Assembly: GCF_042658685.1 (NCBI RefSeq)
Contig: NZ_JBHSQY010000003.1
DNA from: Macrococcoides bohemicum
GTDB lineage: Bacteria > Bacillota > Bacilli > Staphylococcales > Staphylococcaceae
DNA: 64,000 nucleotides
Reading direction: 5' to 3' (one strand)
Below the pieces are notes generated by a model that ran no database searches, was not told the origin of the DNA, and worked only from the letters and a program-made list of their open reading frames with translations. The position numbers and the translations under genes were made by a program. Positions 27,235 through 35,810 of the stretch are shown in pieces; the first letter of the stretch is position 1, and each line of letters starts with the position of its first letter.

Positions 27235-27364
27235 TTCTACACCCATTTCTATATTAATTTATCAATAAATCTATATGCATTCGTTTTGGAAAATTCAAAA
27301 AGAAAATAGAAGAAGTTTCAAGAGGAGTATCATTAGATAGTTTAGCATGTTTTGATAAAAAGAA

Positions 27365-27390
27365 AAAGCTCGAGCGTCTGCTCAAGCTTT
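27365..27390 (-). terminator. Terminator after glpX
   Basis: An 11-bp stem with one G-U pair (27365-27375 with 27380-27390), 4-nt loop, then TTTTTCTTTTT on the minus strand. Confidence 0.85.
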
Positions 27391-27399
27391 TAATTATGA

Positions 27400-28377
27400 T
27401 TAAATTGTATCTTCCTGATTGATTACTAAACCTGGTTTCTTCTCTAAACTATGGCGACCTTGTACGAAACGTACTGTGCCAGATTTTGCGCGCATAACTA
27501 ATGAATGTGTTTCAGCATATCCGCCTTTAAACTGAACACCTTTCATTAATTCACCGTCAGTAACTGCTGTAGCAGCAAAGATTGCATCGTCACCTTTTAC
27601 CATATCATCCAGTTGTAATACAGTGTTCGGTTCGATTCCCATCTTGCGGCAACGCTCTTCTTGTTCTACATCTTCCGGTAAAAGAATACCCTGGAAGTCG
27701 CCACCTAAAGCTTTAATACCCACAGCAGCAATAACGCCTTCAGGTGCACCACCTGAACCGAATAAAATATCAACACCTGTAAAATCAAACGCTGTATTAA
27801 TCGCACCAGCAACGTCTCCGTGTTCGATTAACTTAATACGCGCACCCGCTTCACGAATTTCTTTAATAATCCCCGCATGACGCTCACGATTTAAAAGCGT
27901 AGCTGTAACATCAGAAATATCTTTACCTTTCGCTTTAGCAACTGCATGTAAATTTTCTGTTACTGACTTAGAAATATCCACTACACCTACACAGTCAGGA
28001 CCAACTGCAATTTTCTCCATATACATATCCGGTGCATGAAGTAATGTTCCTCTATCACCAACAGCTAGTACTGTCATTGCATTCCATGAACCTTCAGCAA
28101 CAAGCGTCGTTCCTTCTAGAGGATCAACTGCGATATCAATTTGAGGACCTTCTTTAGTCCCTAGTTCTTCACCGATATATAACATTGGTGCTTCATCCAT
28201 TTCACCTTCACCAATAACTACAACACCGTCCATCGGAATTGTATCAAATACTTCGCGCATTGCTGTCGTTGCTGCGTCGTCCGCTTCGTTCTTTAATCCT
28301 TTACCTACCCAACGCGCACTTTTAAGCGCTGCCGCTTCTGTAACTCTGACTAATTCCATTGACAAACTACGTTCCAT
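27400..28377 (-). CDS. glpX: Fructose-1,6-bisphosphatase class II
   Basis: Removes the 1-phosphate from fructose-1,6-bisphosphate in gluconeogenesis. The start at 28377 (MERSLSMELVRVTEAAA) is the usual GlpX N-terminus with AGAGGAG 7 nt upstream; 35 further codons upstream are rejected. The 325-residue protein has IGEGEMDEAPMLYIGE and AVDPLEGTTLVA, which bind metal and substrate. It has its own terminators on both sides. Confidence 0.95.
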   Translation of the reverse strand: MERSLSMELVRVTEAAALKSARWVGKGLKNEADDAATTAMREVFDTIPMDGVVVIGEGEMDEAPMLYIGEELGTKEGPQIDIAVDPLEGTTLVAEGSWNAMTVLAVGDRGTLLHAPDMYMEKIAVGPDCVGVVDISKSVTENLHAVAKAKGKDISDVTATLLNRERHAGIIKEIREAGARIKLIEHGDVAGAINTAFDFTGVDILFGSGGAPEGVIAAVGIKALGGDFQGILLPEDVEQEERCRKMGIEPNTVLQLDDMVKGDDAIFAATAVTDGELMKGVQFKGGYAETHSLVMRAKSGTVRFVQGRHSLEKKPGLVINQEDTI

Positions 28378-28488
28378 AAACATTCTCCTCTGCATTAGAT
28401 ATGTAACATCGTTAATAGTATAACACATTCCAATATTATGCGTACCATTAGTTGTAAAATGATACTTATTTTTTAAAGACAAAATAAA

Positions 28489-28521
28489 AAGCCTACCTGC
28501 TGACTATTCAGCAAGTAGGCT
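28489..28521 (-). terminator. Terminator after the HxlR-family gene
   Basis: A 15-bp stem with one G-U pair on the minus strand (28489-28503 with 28507-28521), followed by TTTTATTTTG. It separates the regulator from glpX. Confidence 0.85.
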
Positions 28522-28526
28522 TCCTA

Positions 28527-28856
28527 TTATGCTTGTTTTTCGTCTAGTTCTAAGTGCTCTTGTGCCCATGTTTCAATCGGATGCATCGCTTCAGATAAGG
28601 CATAACCTTTATCCGTTAATACATATTTAATTGAAAGCGGGGTTGTAGAAACAACTTTTTTTTCGACAAGGCCCCATTCAGCTAATTCACTCAACTTCAA
28701 ACTTAATGCACGTGGCGTAATTGATTTTAAGTCACGTTTCATATCAGAAAAATGTGCAGAGCGATCATCTGAACGCGATAAATAGTTTATAAGTAGGCCA
28801 TTCCAACTGCGACCAAGAATCTTAAACGTCTCTTCTAAATACGGACATACTTCCAT
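28527..28856 (-). CDS. HxlR-family winged-helix regulator, possible quinone/redox sensor
   Basis: A 109-residue DNA-binding regulator of the HxlR family. The N-terminal MEVCPYLEETFKILGRSWN matches redox sensors such as B. subtilis YodB and S. aureus QsrR, in which the cysteine at this position reacts with quinones or oxidants. It has the winged-helix segment ITPRALSLKLSELAEWGLVEKK. Other cysteines are missing, so sensing would rely on Cys4 alone. Start at 28856 (ATG) is preferred to GTG 28865, which is part of the Shine-Dalgarno. It has its own terminator; the target genes are not adjacent in an obvious way. Confidence 0.82.
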   Translation of the reverse strand: MEVCPYLEETFKILGRSWNGLLINYLSRSDDRSAHFSDMKRDLKSITPRALSLKLSELAEWGLVEKKVVSTTPLSIKYVLTDKGYALSEAMHPIETWAQEHLELDEKQA

Positions 28857-28944
28857 ATGACTCACCTCTTTATATTACTATTGTACACCGATATAAAAAA
28901 TATATCAAATATATTTTTTATATATTTGTTGCTGCTTAAGAAAA

Positions 28945-28965
28945 AAAACGGCATTTGGCCGTTTT
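28945..28965 (-). terminator. Terminator after murZ
   Basis: Perfect 8-bp stem (AAAACGGC/GCCGTTTT), 5-nt loop, then TTTT on the minus strand. Confidence 0.75.
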
Positions 28966-28975
28966 AGAAAATTCA

Positions 28976-30235
28976 TTATTGTATCTCTTCTCTCCAGATA
29001 TCTGCACCAAGCGCCTTTAGCTTCTCAACAATACCGCTGTATCCACGGTCGATATGTTTAACATTATAAACCGTCGTAATACCTTCAGCAGCAAGACCTG
29101 CGATAACTAAACAAGCACCTGCACGCAAATCACTAGCAGCAACTTCTGCACCTGATAGTTGAGATGGTTTAATAATTGCAGTACCACCAGACTCAGTGAT
29201 ATCACCGTTCATACGTGATAATTCATCAACATGTTTGAATCGGGCTGGATAGATAGTATCCGTTATCGTACTTTGACCCTCTGCCATAAATAATAATGGT
29301 GTAAAAGGTTGTTGTAAATCAGTCGCAAATCCAGGATAAACATTTGTCGTAATCGTTACTGGATTATATTTTTCCGGTTTAGAAATTAAAGCTTGATCTT
29401 CACCGATTTGAACATTAACACCCATTTCAATCAATTTAGCAGTTAGTGGTTCCATATGTAAGGGTATGATATTTTCAATTAATACTTCCTCACCCATCAT
29501 TGCAGCGGCACACATATATGTACCAGCTTCAATTCTATCAGGAATAATTGTGTGTGAAGTACCTTGAAGTGATTCAACACCTTCAATTTTTAAAGTATCC
29601 GTACCAGCTCCACGAATTTTCGCACCCATGTTGTTTAATAGCGTTGCTATATCAACGATTTCAGGTTCTTTAGCAGCATTTTCAATGACTGTTTTACCTT
29701 TAGCCATCGAAGCAGCAAACATAATATTGATTGTTGCACCAACAGATACGACATCAAGAAAGATTTTCGCACCTTTTAACTCTTTAGCTTCAAGATACAT
29801 GCCACCTGCTTCATTCGTAACAGTAGCACCTAACGCTTCGAAACCTTTAATGTGCTGGTCAATAGGACGTGGTCCTAAAGGACATCCGCCAGGTAATCCA
29901 ATCACACATTTCTTAAATTTTCCAAGCATTGCACCCATCATATAATATGAAGCACGTAATGATTGAACTTTATGATTAGGAAGTGGCATGTTAATAGCAT
30001 TTGAAGGATCTACGGTTAAACGGTCGCCATCTAAAGTTGTCGTTATGTTCAAATCTTCTAATAAGCTCATTAAAGTCACAACGTCTGAAATTTCTGGTAG
30101 ACCTTCTAATGTAACAGGACTACTAGCCATTAAGGTTGCCGGAATTAAAGCAACTGCACTATTTTTAGCACCACTGATTTGAACTGAGCCTTTAAGAGGA
30201 TTGCCTCCTCTTATTTTAATTACTTCTTCTGACAT
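28976..30235 (-). CDS. murZ: UDP-N-acetylglucosamine 1-carboxyvinyltransferase 2
   Basis: Second MurA-type enzyme. The 419-residue protein has the catalytic cysteine at residue 118 in PGGCPLGPRP and the family segments ISGAKNSAVALIPA and DLRAGACLVIAG. It lies between fbaA and the HxlR gene, the murZ position of Bacillus and Staphylococcus, while murA is near the atp operon. It should share the fosfomycin-sensitive cysteine. Confidence 0.95.
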   Translation of the reverse strand: MSEEVIKIRGGNPLKGSVQISGAKNSAVALIPATLMASSPVTLEGLPEISDVVTLMSLLEDLNITTTLDGDRLTVDPSNAINMPLPNHKVQSLRASYYMMGAMLGKFKKCVIGLPGGCPLGPRPIDQHIKGFEALGATVTNEAGGMYLEAKELKGAKIFLDVVSVGATINIMFAASMAKGKTVIENAAKEPEIVDIATLLNNMGAKIRGAGTDTLKIEGVESLQGTSHTIIPDRIEAGTYMCAAAMMGEEVLIENIIPLHMEPLTAKLIEMGVNVQIGEDQALISKPEKYNPVTITTNVYPGFATDLQQPFTPLLFMAEGQSTITDTIYPARFKHVDELSRMNGDITESGGTAIIKPSQLSGAEVAASDLRAGACLVIAGLAAEGITTVYNVKHIDRGYSGIVEKLKALGADIWREEIQ

Positions 30236-30377
30236 AATTGTACTCCTTTAACTTTTATCACACACATTTTTCTTATTATTGTTGATTATTTTTATTATAA
30301 ACTAATTCATTTTAGTAATGCAAAACAAAAAGTATGAAGTCAAATATAATCCAAAGGGTAAAATTAGTCAAGAAAAA

Positions 30378-30404
30378 AGACTGATATGCCATGCATATCA
30401 GTCT
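30378..30404 (-). terminator. Terminator after fbaA
   Basis: Perfect 12-bp stem (30378-30389 with 30393-30404), 3-nt loop, then TTTTTTCTT on the minus strand. Confidence 0.9.
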
Positions 30405-30421
30405 AAGTATGAAAATAAAAT

Positions 30422-31279
30422 TTAAGCTTTGTTAGAAGTACCAAATTCTTTAATTTTACCAATAACAGTTGCTTTAATCGCTTCACGTGCTGGTCCTAAA
30501 TACTTACGTGGATCATATACGTTTGCATCATTGTTTAATGTATCACGAACAGCTTTTGCTGAAGCGATTTGGTTTTCAGTGTTTACATTGATTTTAGCAG
30601 TACCTAAAGAAATTGAACGTTCGATATCTTTAGTTGGGATACCCGTACCACCGTGTAATACTAATGGTAAACCTGTTGCTTTACCGATTTCTTCCATTTC
30701 TTTGAAACCTAAGTTTGGTTCACCTTTGTAAGGACCATGTACTGAACCTAATGCAGGCGCTAAGCAGTCAATACCAGTTTTCTCAACTAATTCCTGACAT
30801 TCTTTAGCATCAGCGTAAACAACACCGTCAGATACTACATCATCTTCTTGTCCACCAACGCGTCCTAATTCAGCTTCAACTGAAACACCTTTAGCGTGTG
30901 CATATTCAACTACTTTACTTGTGATTTCAACGTTCTCTTCGAATGAGTGATGTGAAGCATCAATCATAACAGAAGTAAATCCAGCATCAATCGCAGCTTT
31001 ACAGTTTTCAAAACTTGAACCGTGGTCTAAATGGATTGCTACAGGAACTGTAATTTCCATATCTTTCATTAAACCTTCAACCATTTTTACTACTGTGTAG
31101 AAACCACCCATATATTTAGCTGCACCTTCAGAAACACCTAAAATAACTGGCGCGTTTTCTTCTTGTGAAGCACCTAAGATTGCTTGAGTGAATTCAAGGT
31201 TGTTAAGGTTGTATTGACCAACAGCATAACCACCTTCTTTTGCTTTGATTAACATTTCTTTCATAGAAACTAATGGCAT
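30422..31279 (-). CDS. fbaA: Fructose-bisphosphate aldolase class II
   Basis: Zinc-dependent cleavage of fructose-1,6-bisphosphate in glycolysis. The 285-residue protein has the zinc histidines and ligands in AIHLDHGSSFE and LVLHGGTGIP and the catalytic acid in the same stretch (HLDHG). SD AAGGAGG. It lies between the receiver gene and murZ with an individual terminator. Confidence 0.96.
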   Translation of the reverse strand: MPLVSMKEMLIKAKEGGYAVGQYNLNNLEFTQAILGASQEENAPVILGVSEGAAKYMGGFYTVVKMVEGLMKDMEITVPVAIHLDHGSSFENCKAAIDAGFTSVMIDASHHSFEENVEITSKVVEYAHAKGVSVEAELGRVGGQEDDVVSDGVVYADAKECQELVEKTGIDCLAPALGSVHGPYKGEPNLGFKEMEEIGKATGLPLVLHGGTGIPTKDIERSISLGTAKINVNTENQIASAKAVRDTLNNDANVYDPRKYLGPAREAIKATVIGKIKEFGTSNKA

Positions 31280-31370
31280 GGATAAAATCCTCCTTGTTTG
31301 TGCTTAAGCACTATTTTTATAAGGTAAGTATAGCACTTCGTTATCTTATTTGCATGTGCTAAGAATCGTT

Positions 31371-31718
31371 TTACGAAAACTTTTCAGCGATTTTCACAAC
31401 TTCGTCAATTGTAAACGGCTTCATTAAGACACCTGTTGCGCCAGTTTGCTTAATTGATTGAATCTCTTCATCTGTCTGAAAAGCGGAAACAAGATAAACA
31501 GGAACATCCGAGAATTTTCTCAGCTGATCTAAAGTTTCGTCACCCGACATGACCGGCATTTTACGATCCAGAAAAATGAGATCGTAATAATTCTCCTTTA
31601 ACATCTCTAATCCTATTTTTCCGTTTTCCGCAATTTCAGTATCATAACCTTTCATTTTAAATATTTCCTGAAAAAGAAGTCGAATATTAGGTTCATCGTC
31701 AATTACTAATATTTTCAT
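31371..31718 (-). CDS. Stand-alone receiver protein, Spo0F-like
   Basis: A 115-residue single-domain response regulator with no output domain. The start at 31718 (MKILVIDDEPN) is chosen over a longer reading. It has acidic residues D7/D8, the phosphoacceptor D51 in LIFLDRKMP, S78, and K100 in LMKPFTIDE. The C-terminal KPFTIDE resembles Spo0F's KPFDIDE. Its position between fbaA and a YwjG/DUF2529 gene next to pyrG is the Bacillus spo0F locus. The organism group does not sporulate, so the partner kinase and target are unknown; D51 and K100 are intact, so it is probably functional. Confidence 0.85.
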   Translation of the reverse strand: MKILVIDDEPNIRLLFQEIFKMKGYDTEIAENGKIGLEMLKENYYDLIFLDRKMPVMSGDETLDQLRKFSDVPVYLVSAFQTDEEIQSIKQTGATGVLMKPFTIDEVVKIAEKFS

Positions 31719-31783
31719 TTCATGTTTTCTCCTATTCATTTATGATATGATATGTGTTAAGAATTTTAGAAAGAAGGTTTACC

Positions 31784-32278
31784 ATGCTTAAAATATTTAA
31801 TACGCAACTTAATGGTATCTTTAAAAAAATAGATATGCAAGAAGCTGAGCTGGATATAGCGGGCCGATTACTTGCACAAGCCGTTGTCGGAGAAGGTAAA
31901 ATATACATTAAAGGATTTGGCGACTTAAAGCTTTTCGAGGAATTTGCTGCAAATAGTAAAGAAAGTTTATTCGATGCTGCAGTCTACATTTCTGATGCGT
32001 TAGTTGATGGAACAGATCGTATTCTTGTAATGAGCGATGCGTATGATGAAAGTACTGCTGAATTTGTCGATAGTCTGGAAGCACGAGATATCGACTACGT
32101 ATTAGTATGTAATAAGCACGAAGATATTCGATCGATGAATTTTATCGATTTAAGTACACCACGTGCGCTGGTACCTACTGAAGATTTCAGTCGTATTATT
32201 ACGCCGCATATGATGGCGATGAATTACATCTACTATGCAATCTATAGTGTGATGCATGAGATGCTGGTGGAGGAATAA
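31784..32278 (+). CDS. DUF2529 family protein (YwjG-like)
   Basis: A 164-residue cytosolic protein of the DUF2529 family, found beside spo0F/pyrG in Bacillus (ywjG); function unknown, with a fold related to sugar-isomerase domains. It begins MLKIFNTQLNGIFKK with GAAGG 6 nt upstream, and contains GRLLAQAVVGEGKIYIKGFG and DGTDRILVMSDA. It is divergent from the receiver and followed by a terminator that forms part of a tandem repeat array. Confidence 0.82.
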   Translation: MLKIFNTQLNGIFKKIDMQEAELDIAGRLLAQAVVGEGKIYIKGFGDLKLFEEFAANSKESLFDAAVYISDALVDGTDRILVMSDAYDESTAEFVDSLEARDIDYVLVCNKHEDIRSMNFIDLSTPRALVPTEDFSRIITPHMMAMNYIYYAIYSVMHEMLVEE

Positions 32279-32294
32279 GAAAAGAGTGATGAAA

Positions 32295-32453
32295 CAAGTC
32301 TGATATATTGCGTATATCGGACTTGTTTTCTTGATATCCACGATTTCGACGTGCATCTTGTCCGATATATCACGTATATCGGACTTGTTTTCTTGATATC
32401 CACGATTTCGACGTGCATCTTGTCCGATATATCACTTATATCAGACTTGTTGC
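32295..32453. repeat. Tandem 62-bp repeat with three terminator-like hairpins
   Basis: The unit at 32311-32372 is repeated exactly at 32373-32434 and starts a third time. Each junction forms a hairpin with arms like GTCCGATATA and TATATCGGAC: about 32295-32324, 32359-32386 and 32421-32448. The first, read on the plus strand with its T-rich end TTGTTTTCTT, can terminate DUF2529. On the minus strand the last follows the NERD gene. The spacer carries CACG..CGTG. The exact copies imply recent amplification of a terminator. Confidence 0.85.
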
Positions 32454-32465
32454 TCTTACACATTA

Positions 32466-33359
32466 CTATTGAAACCAATAAACTCTACCTTTATTCTTTC
32501 CTTTAAACATACAGCTATTTAAAAGAGCTCTTTGGACTGTCTTAATTTCACAGTTACTCCATTCAGCTATTTCTTTAATTTGAAATGGTTCATTTTTAAG
32601 GATCGAAACTTGTCTAGCTGCTTCTGTAATATAATCTAGTTTGCTTAGTCGTCTACCACAACGACAAGCCACATATTTTTTTCTACTTGCTACCTCCACA
32701 TACCCAAATCGCTTACACTTTGGACAACGATAACCTTTCTTCATCTGCGTATAATCATAATAAGCAAATCGGTGATTATCTACCGCGTCCGCTGATATCA
32801 ACGCTTTAGCTAAACGATAGTCTTCATCAGTCGGCGGTCCAAGCTTTTTAAGATAATCTATAATACCAGGTATTTGGCCGGCAAACTTCACATATTGATC
32901 ACCATTGAAGTTCCTCAAAACAAAATTTTCATTCACAAAGATGATGCGACTTACATGTTCGTATTGAAATACATTACGCATTAAAAATTGTGACAAAATA
33001 AGGTCTGCACGTTTCAACTGTGATATTATTGTTTGATCAACTCTACCGCGATTGTTCTTAAATATTCCATCTATATAAGTGTATTCTCCTGAATAATTTT
33101 TTGTATCAAAGTGAAAAATTTTACCATCCCCGATAATCAAAAAATCAAACTGAGCTTTACTAGATTCTTTCAACGTAATATCCCAAAGCTTCAATCCCCC
33201 TTCGACAGCTTGCAGTTGTTCATAAAAATAGTTTTCCCCGGCAAATCCAATTTGATATGCAAATAAAGCTGTACGATCATCTTTTGTCAGGTTACACCTT
33301 CCATCAACGTTCATCAAATAACTCATCTTATTATCAGGTTCATGAAGTTTTAGAAACAT
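32466..33359 (-). CDS. NERD-domain protein with zinc ribbon and helix-turn-helix tail
   Basis: Nuclease-related protein of unknown role. The start at 33359 has GGAGGTG upstream. Of its 297 residues, about 36-150 form a NERD domain: GFAGENYFYEQL, then AQFDFLIIG and FHFDTKNYSG, with acidic-x-Lys residues resembling restriction-endonuclease-fold catalytic sites. Near residues 211-235 a zinc ribbon has CPKC and CRCG pairs. The last 50 residues look like a winged/HTH segment (IKEIAEWSNCEIKTVQRALL). No membrane segment is visible. It is flanked by a terminator repeat array and a terminator before pyrG, so it stands alone. A defence or DNA-processing role is possible but inferred. Confidence 0.8.
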   Translation of the reverse strand: MFLKLHEPDNKMSYLMNVDGRCNLTKDDRTALFAYQIGFAGENYFYEQLQAVEGGLKLWDITLKESSKAQFDFLIIGDGKIFHFDTKNYSGEYTYIDGIFKNNRGRVDQTIISQLKRADLILSQFLMRNVFQYEHVSRIIFVNENFVLRNFNGDQYVKFAGQIPGIIDYLKKLGPPTDEDYRLAKALISADAVDNHRFAYYDYTQMKKGYRCPKCKRFGYVEVASRKKYVACRCGRRLSKLDYITEAARQVSILKNEPFQIKEIAEWSNCEIKTVQRALLNSCMFKGKNKGRVYWFQ

Positions 33360-33439
33360 ATTACACCTCCTACCAATTAATTTACAACAACACAAATCTG
33401 TTTTCAATAGTTAACTTTTGTTAACTCATCACAAACAAA

Positions 33440-33465
33440 AAAGGTCATCCAAAAGGATGACCTTT
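33440..33465 (-). terminator. Terminator after pyrG
   Basis: Perfect 11-bp stem (33440-33450 with 33455-33465), 4-nt loop, then a T-rich run on the minus strand. Confidence 0.9.
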
Positions 33466-33472
33466 AAAAATC

Positions 33473-35071
33473 TTATTTATTAATTGCTGCCTCTATAAAT
33501 CCACGGAATAAACTTTGTGGTTTCATTGGACGTGATAAGAATTCCGGATGGAATTGACATGCCACAAACCATTTATGATCAGGAATTTCAACGATTTCCA
33601 CTAAGCGACCATCTGGCGAAAGTCCTGAGAATACTAATCCTTTTTCTTCTAAACGTTCACGATACTCGTTGTTAAATTCATAACGATGACGGTGACGTTC
33701 ATCAACATGGTTCACACCATATGCTTCAAATGCTTTCGTACCTTCCTGGACTTCACATGGATATAATCCTAATCGTAATGTTCCGCCTAAATCTACAACA
33801 TCTTTCTGATCAGGTAATAAAGCGATAACTGGATACGGTGTATTTGGATCTAACTCTGCTGAATGTGCACCTTTCAATCCAACAACATTACGTGCAAATT
33901 CAACTGTTGCAAGTTGCATACCTAAACAAATACCGAAGAATGGAATATCATTTTCACGCGCATATTGCGTCGCTAAAATCTTACCTTCGATACCACGTTC
34001 ACCGAAGCCGCCAGGTACTAATATACCGTCAGCATCCTGCAGACGTTCTTTATAATTTGTTACATCTAAATGCTCTGAATTGATCCAGTCGATTTCAATA
34101 TCTTTACCAAATACATAACCTGCATGTTTTAATGCTTCTGCAACTGAAAGATACGCATCCTGTAATGCAACATATTTACCTACTAATGCAATTTTCACTT
34201 TTCCATCCAAGCTGCGTACAGTATCTAACAATTGATTCCATTCAGTAAGATCAGCTTCACCACTTGCTTCTAGCCCTAAACGTTCAATCACAAGGTCATC
34301 CATGTCTTGAGCTTGTAATGCAACCGGAATTTGGTAAAGTGTATCCGCATCGCGACATTCAATTACTGATTTCTTATCGATATCACAGAATAACGCAATT
34401 TTATCGCGTAAGTCTTCTGTCATTTCATATTCAGTTCGCACGACGATCATATCTGGTTGAATACCTAATCCACGTAATTCTTTCACAGAGTGTTGTGTCG
34501 GCTTCGTTTTCATTTCACCCGCAGCTTTAATGTACGGTAATAATGTACAGTGAATGTACATTACATTCTCACGACCTAGGTCGCTTTTAATTTGACGAAT
34601 TGATTCGATAAAAGGAAGTGATTCGATATCTCCTGTCGTACCACCAATTTCAGTAATAACGACATCAGCTTTCGTTGATTCGCCAGCTAAAAGTAAACGT
34701 GATTTGATTTCATTAGTAATGTGTGGAATAACCTGAACTGTCCCACCTAAGTAATCACCACGACGTTCTTTCTTCAACACATGAGAATAAACACGACCTG
34801 CTGTAACATTAGAATATTGATTTAAATTAATATCGATGAAACGTTCATAGTGCCCTAAATCTAAGTCTGTTTCTGCGCCGTCATCAGTTACGAATACCTC
34901 ACCGTGCTGGTATGGACTCATCGTACCTGGATCTACGTTTAAATATGGATCAAACTTTTGAATTGTTACATTTAGACCACGATTTTTTAATAATCTTCCT
35001 AAACTTGCTGCAGTAATCCCTTTACCTAAAGAAGATACTACTCCACCTGTTACAAATATAAATTTTGTCAT
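33473..35071 (-). CDS. pyrG: CTP synthase
   Basis: Makes CTP from UTP, ATP and glutamine. The 532-residue protein has the synthase domain (FVTGGVVSSLGKGITAASLG) and the glutaminase domain with the nucleophilic cysteine in FGICLGMQ and the final His/Glu in FHPEF. It is preceded by a CTP-sensing attenuator leader (35098-35162) and its own promoter, and followed by a strong terminator. Confidence 0.97.
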   Translation of the reverse strand: MTKFIFVTGGVVSSLGKGITAASLGRLLKNRGLNVTIQKFDPYLNVDPGTMSPYQHGEVFVTDDGAETDLDLGHYERFIDINLNQYSNVTAGRVYSHVLKKERRGDYLGGTVQVIPHITNEIKSRLLLAGESTKADVVITEIGGTTGDIESLPFIESIRQIKSDLGRENVMYIHCTLLPYIKAAGEMKTKPTQHSVKELRGLGIQPDMIVVRTEYEMTEDLRDKIALFCDIDKKSVIECRDADTLYQIPVALQAQDMDDLVIERLGLEASGEADLTEWNQLLDTVRSLDGKVKIALVGKYVALQDAYLSVAEALKHAGYVFGKDIEIDWINSEHLDVTNYKERLQDADGILVPGGFGERGIEGKILATQYARENDIPFFGICLGMQLATVEFARNVVGLKGAHSAELDPNTPYPVIALLPDQKDVVDLGGTLRLGLYPCEVQEGTKAFEAYGVNHVDERHRHRYEFNNEYRERLEEKGLVFSGLSPDGRLVEIVEIPDHKWFVACQFHPEFLSRPMKPQSLFRGFIEAAINK

Positions 35072-35097
35072 GATTTACCTCCTAAAAAAATAAAAAA

Positions 35098-35162
35098 GCA
35101 CTCCGTTTGCAAAAGCAAAGGGAGCGCATAAGTTTATACGTTCGTCCTAATTAAAGGAGCCC
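35098..35162 (-). promoter_or_regulatory. pyrG reiterative-transcription attenuator leader
   Basis: The transcript probably starts at 35162 with GGGCTCC. A terminator hairpin lies at 35098-35127 (13-bp stem with mismatches, then a T-run), and its upstream arm contains GCGCTCCCTTT. In B. subtilis, low CTP makes RNA polymerase add extra Gs at such a start, and the poly-G tail pairs with a C/U-rich sequence and prevents termination. All parts are present here, so the same control is likely. Confidence 0.75.
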
Positions 35163-35169
35163 AAGTAAA

Positions 35170-35198
35170 ATAATAATCATTTTTGAGCAAAATGTCAA
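35170..35198 (-). promoter_or_regulatory. pyrG promoter
   Basis: Minus-strand TTGACA (35193-35198), 17-bp spacer, TATTAT (35170-35175), then 7 nt to the GGGC start at 35162. The promoter lies just downstream of the rpoE stop. Confidence 0.75.
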
Positions 35199-35207
35199 CT
35201 AAGATTA

Positions 35208-35735
35208 TTATTCTTCTTCGTCTTCTTCCTCTTCATCTTCGAATTGATCGTCTTCGTCATCGAATTCATCCGCTTCAACTACTAAACCTGCTTCTTCTAA
35301 TTCATCTTCGACTTCTTCATCCTCAGCGTCAACGTTTTCTTCGTCATCTTCACTAACAACAATGTCTAATTCATCTTCGACTTCATCTTCACCAAGTAAA
35401 GCGATCTTAGGTGCATCTTCATCGTCTTCATCAAGCACGTCAAATTTTTGTACAGTCGGCGCGATTTTTTCTTCGATATCATCTACTGAATACCAGTCGC
35501 GAAGACCCCACATATATTCACCTGTTGATAAGAAACGACCATCTGTATTTAAATCTGTGTAGAATTGAACAACACGTGTTTCAATTTCTTCACTTGAATA
35601 CTCACCTATAGATTGGAATTCATCGATTAAATCATAGAGGTTAACTTCTTTACCTTTTTCAGTTAAATAAATATAAGCTAAATCGATAAAAGAGTTTTCA
35701 TCTATCATTTCTTTTGTATATTCAGAGATTTTCAT
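35208..35735 (-). CDS. rpoE: RNA polymerase delta subunit
   Basis: Gram-positive RNA polymerase accessory subunit that improves promoter selectivity and recycling. The 175-residue protein has the N-terminal HARE-HTH domain (SFIDLAYIYLTEKGKEVNLYDL, GLRDWYSVDDIEEK). It has a very acidic Asp/Glu tail of about 80 residues ending DEEEEDEEE, which mimics nucleic acid. It is directly upstream of pyrG. Confidence 0.96.
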   Translation of the reverse strand: MKISEYTKEMIDENSFIDLAYIYLTEKGKEVNLYDLIDEFQSIGEYSSEEIETRVVQFYTDLNTDGRFLSTGEYMWGLRDWYSVDDIEEKIAPTVQKFDVLDEDDEDAPKIALLGEDEVEDELDIVVSEDDEENVDAEDEEVEDELEEAGLVVEADEFDDEDDQFEDEEEEDEEE

Positions 35736-35810
35736 TTTCTTCGTCCTTTCAAACTATGCTAGTTTAAGTTCACACTACATCATATCAAGAAAACGACCTC
35801 TAACGCAAGA

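Noticed and set aside
32295..32453. CRISPR-like repeat array
   Set aside because: Repeat units are 62 bp with no unique spacers, and the copies are hairpin terminators.
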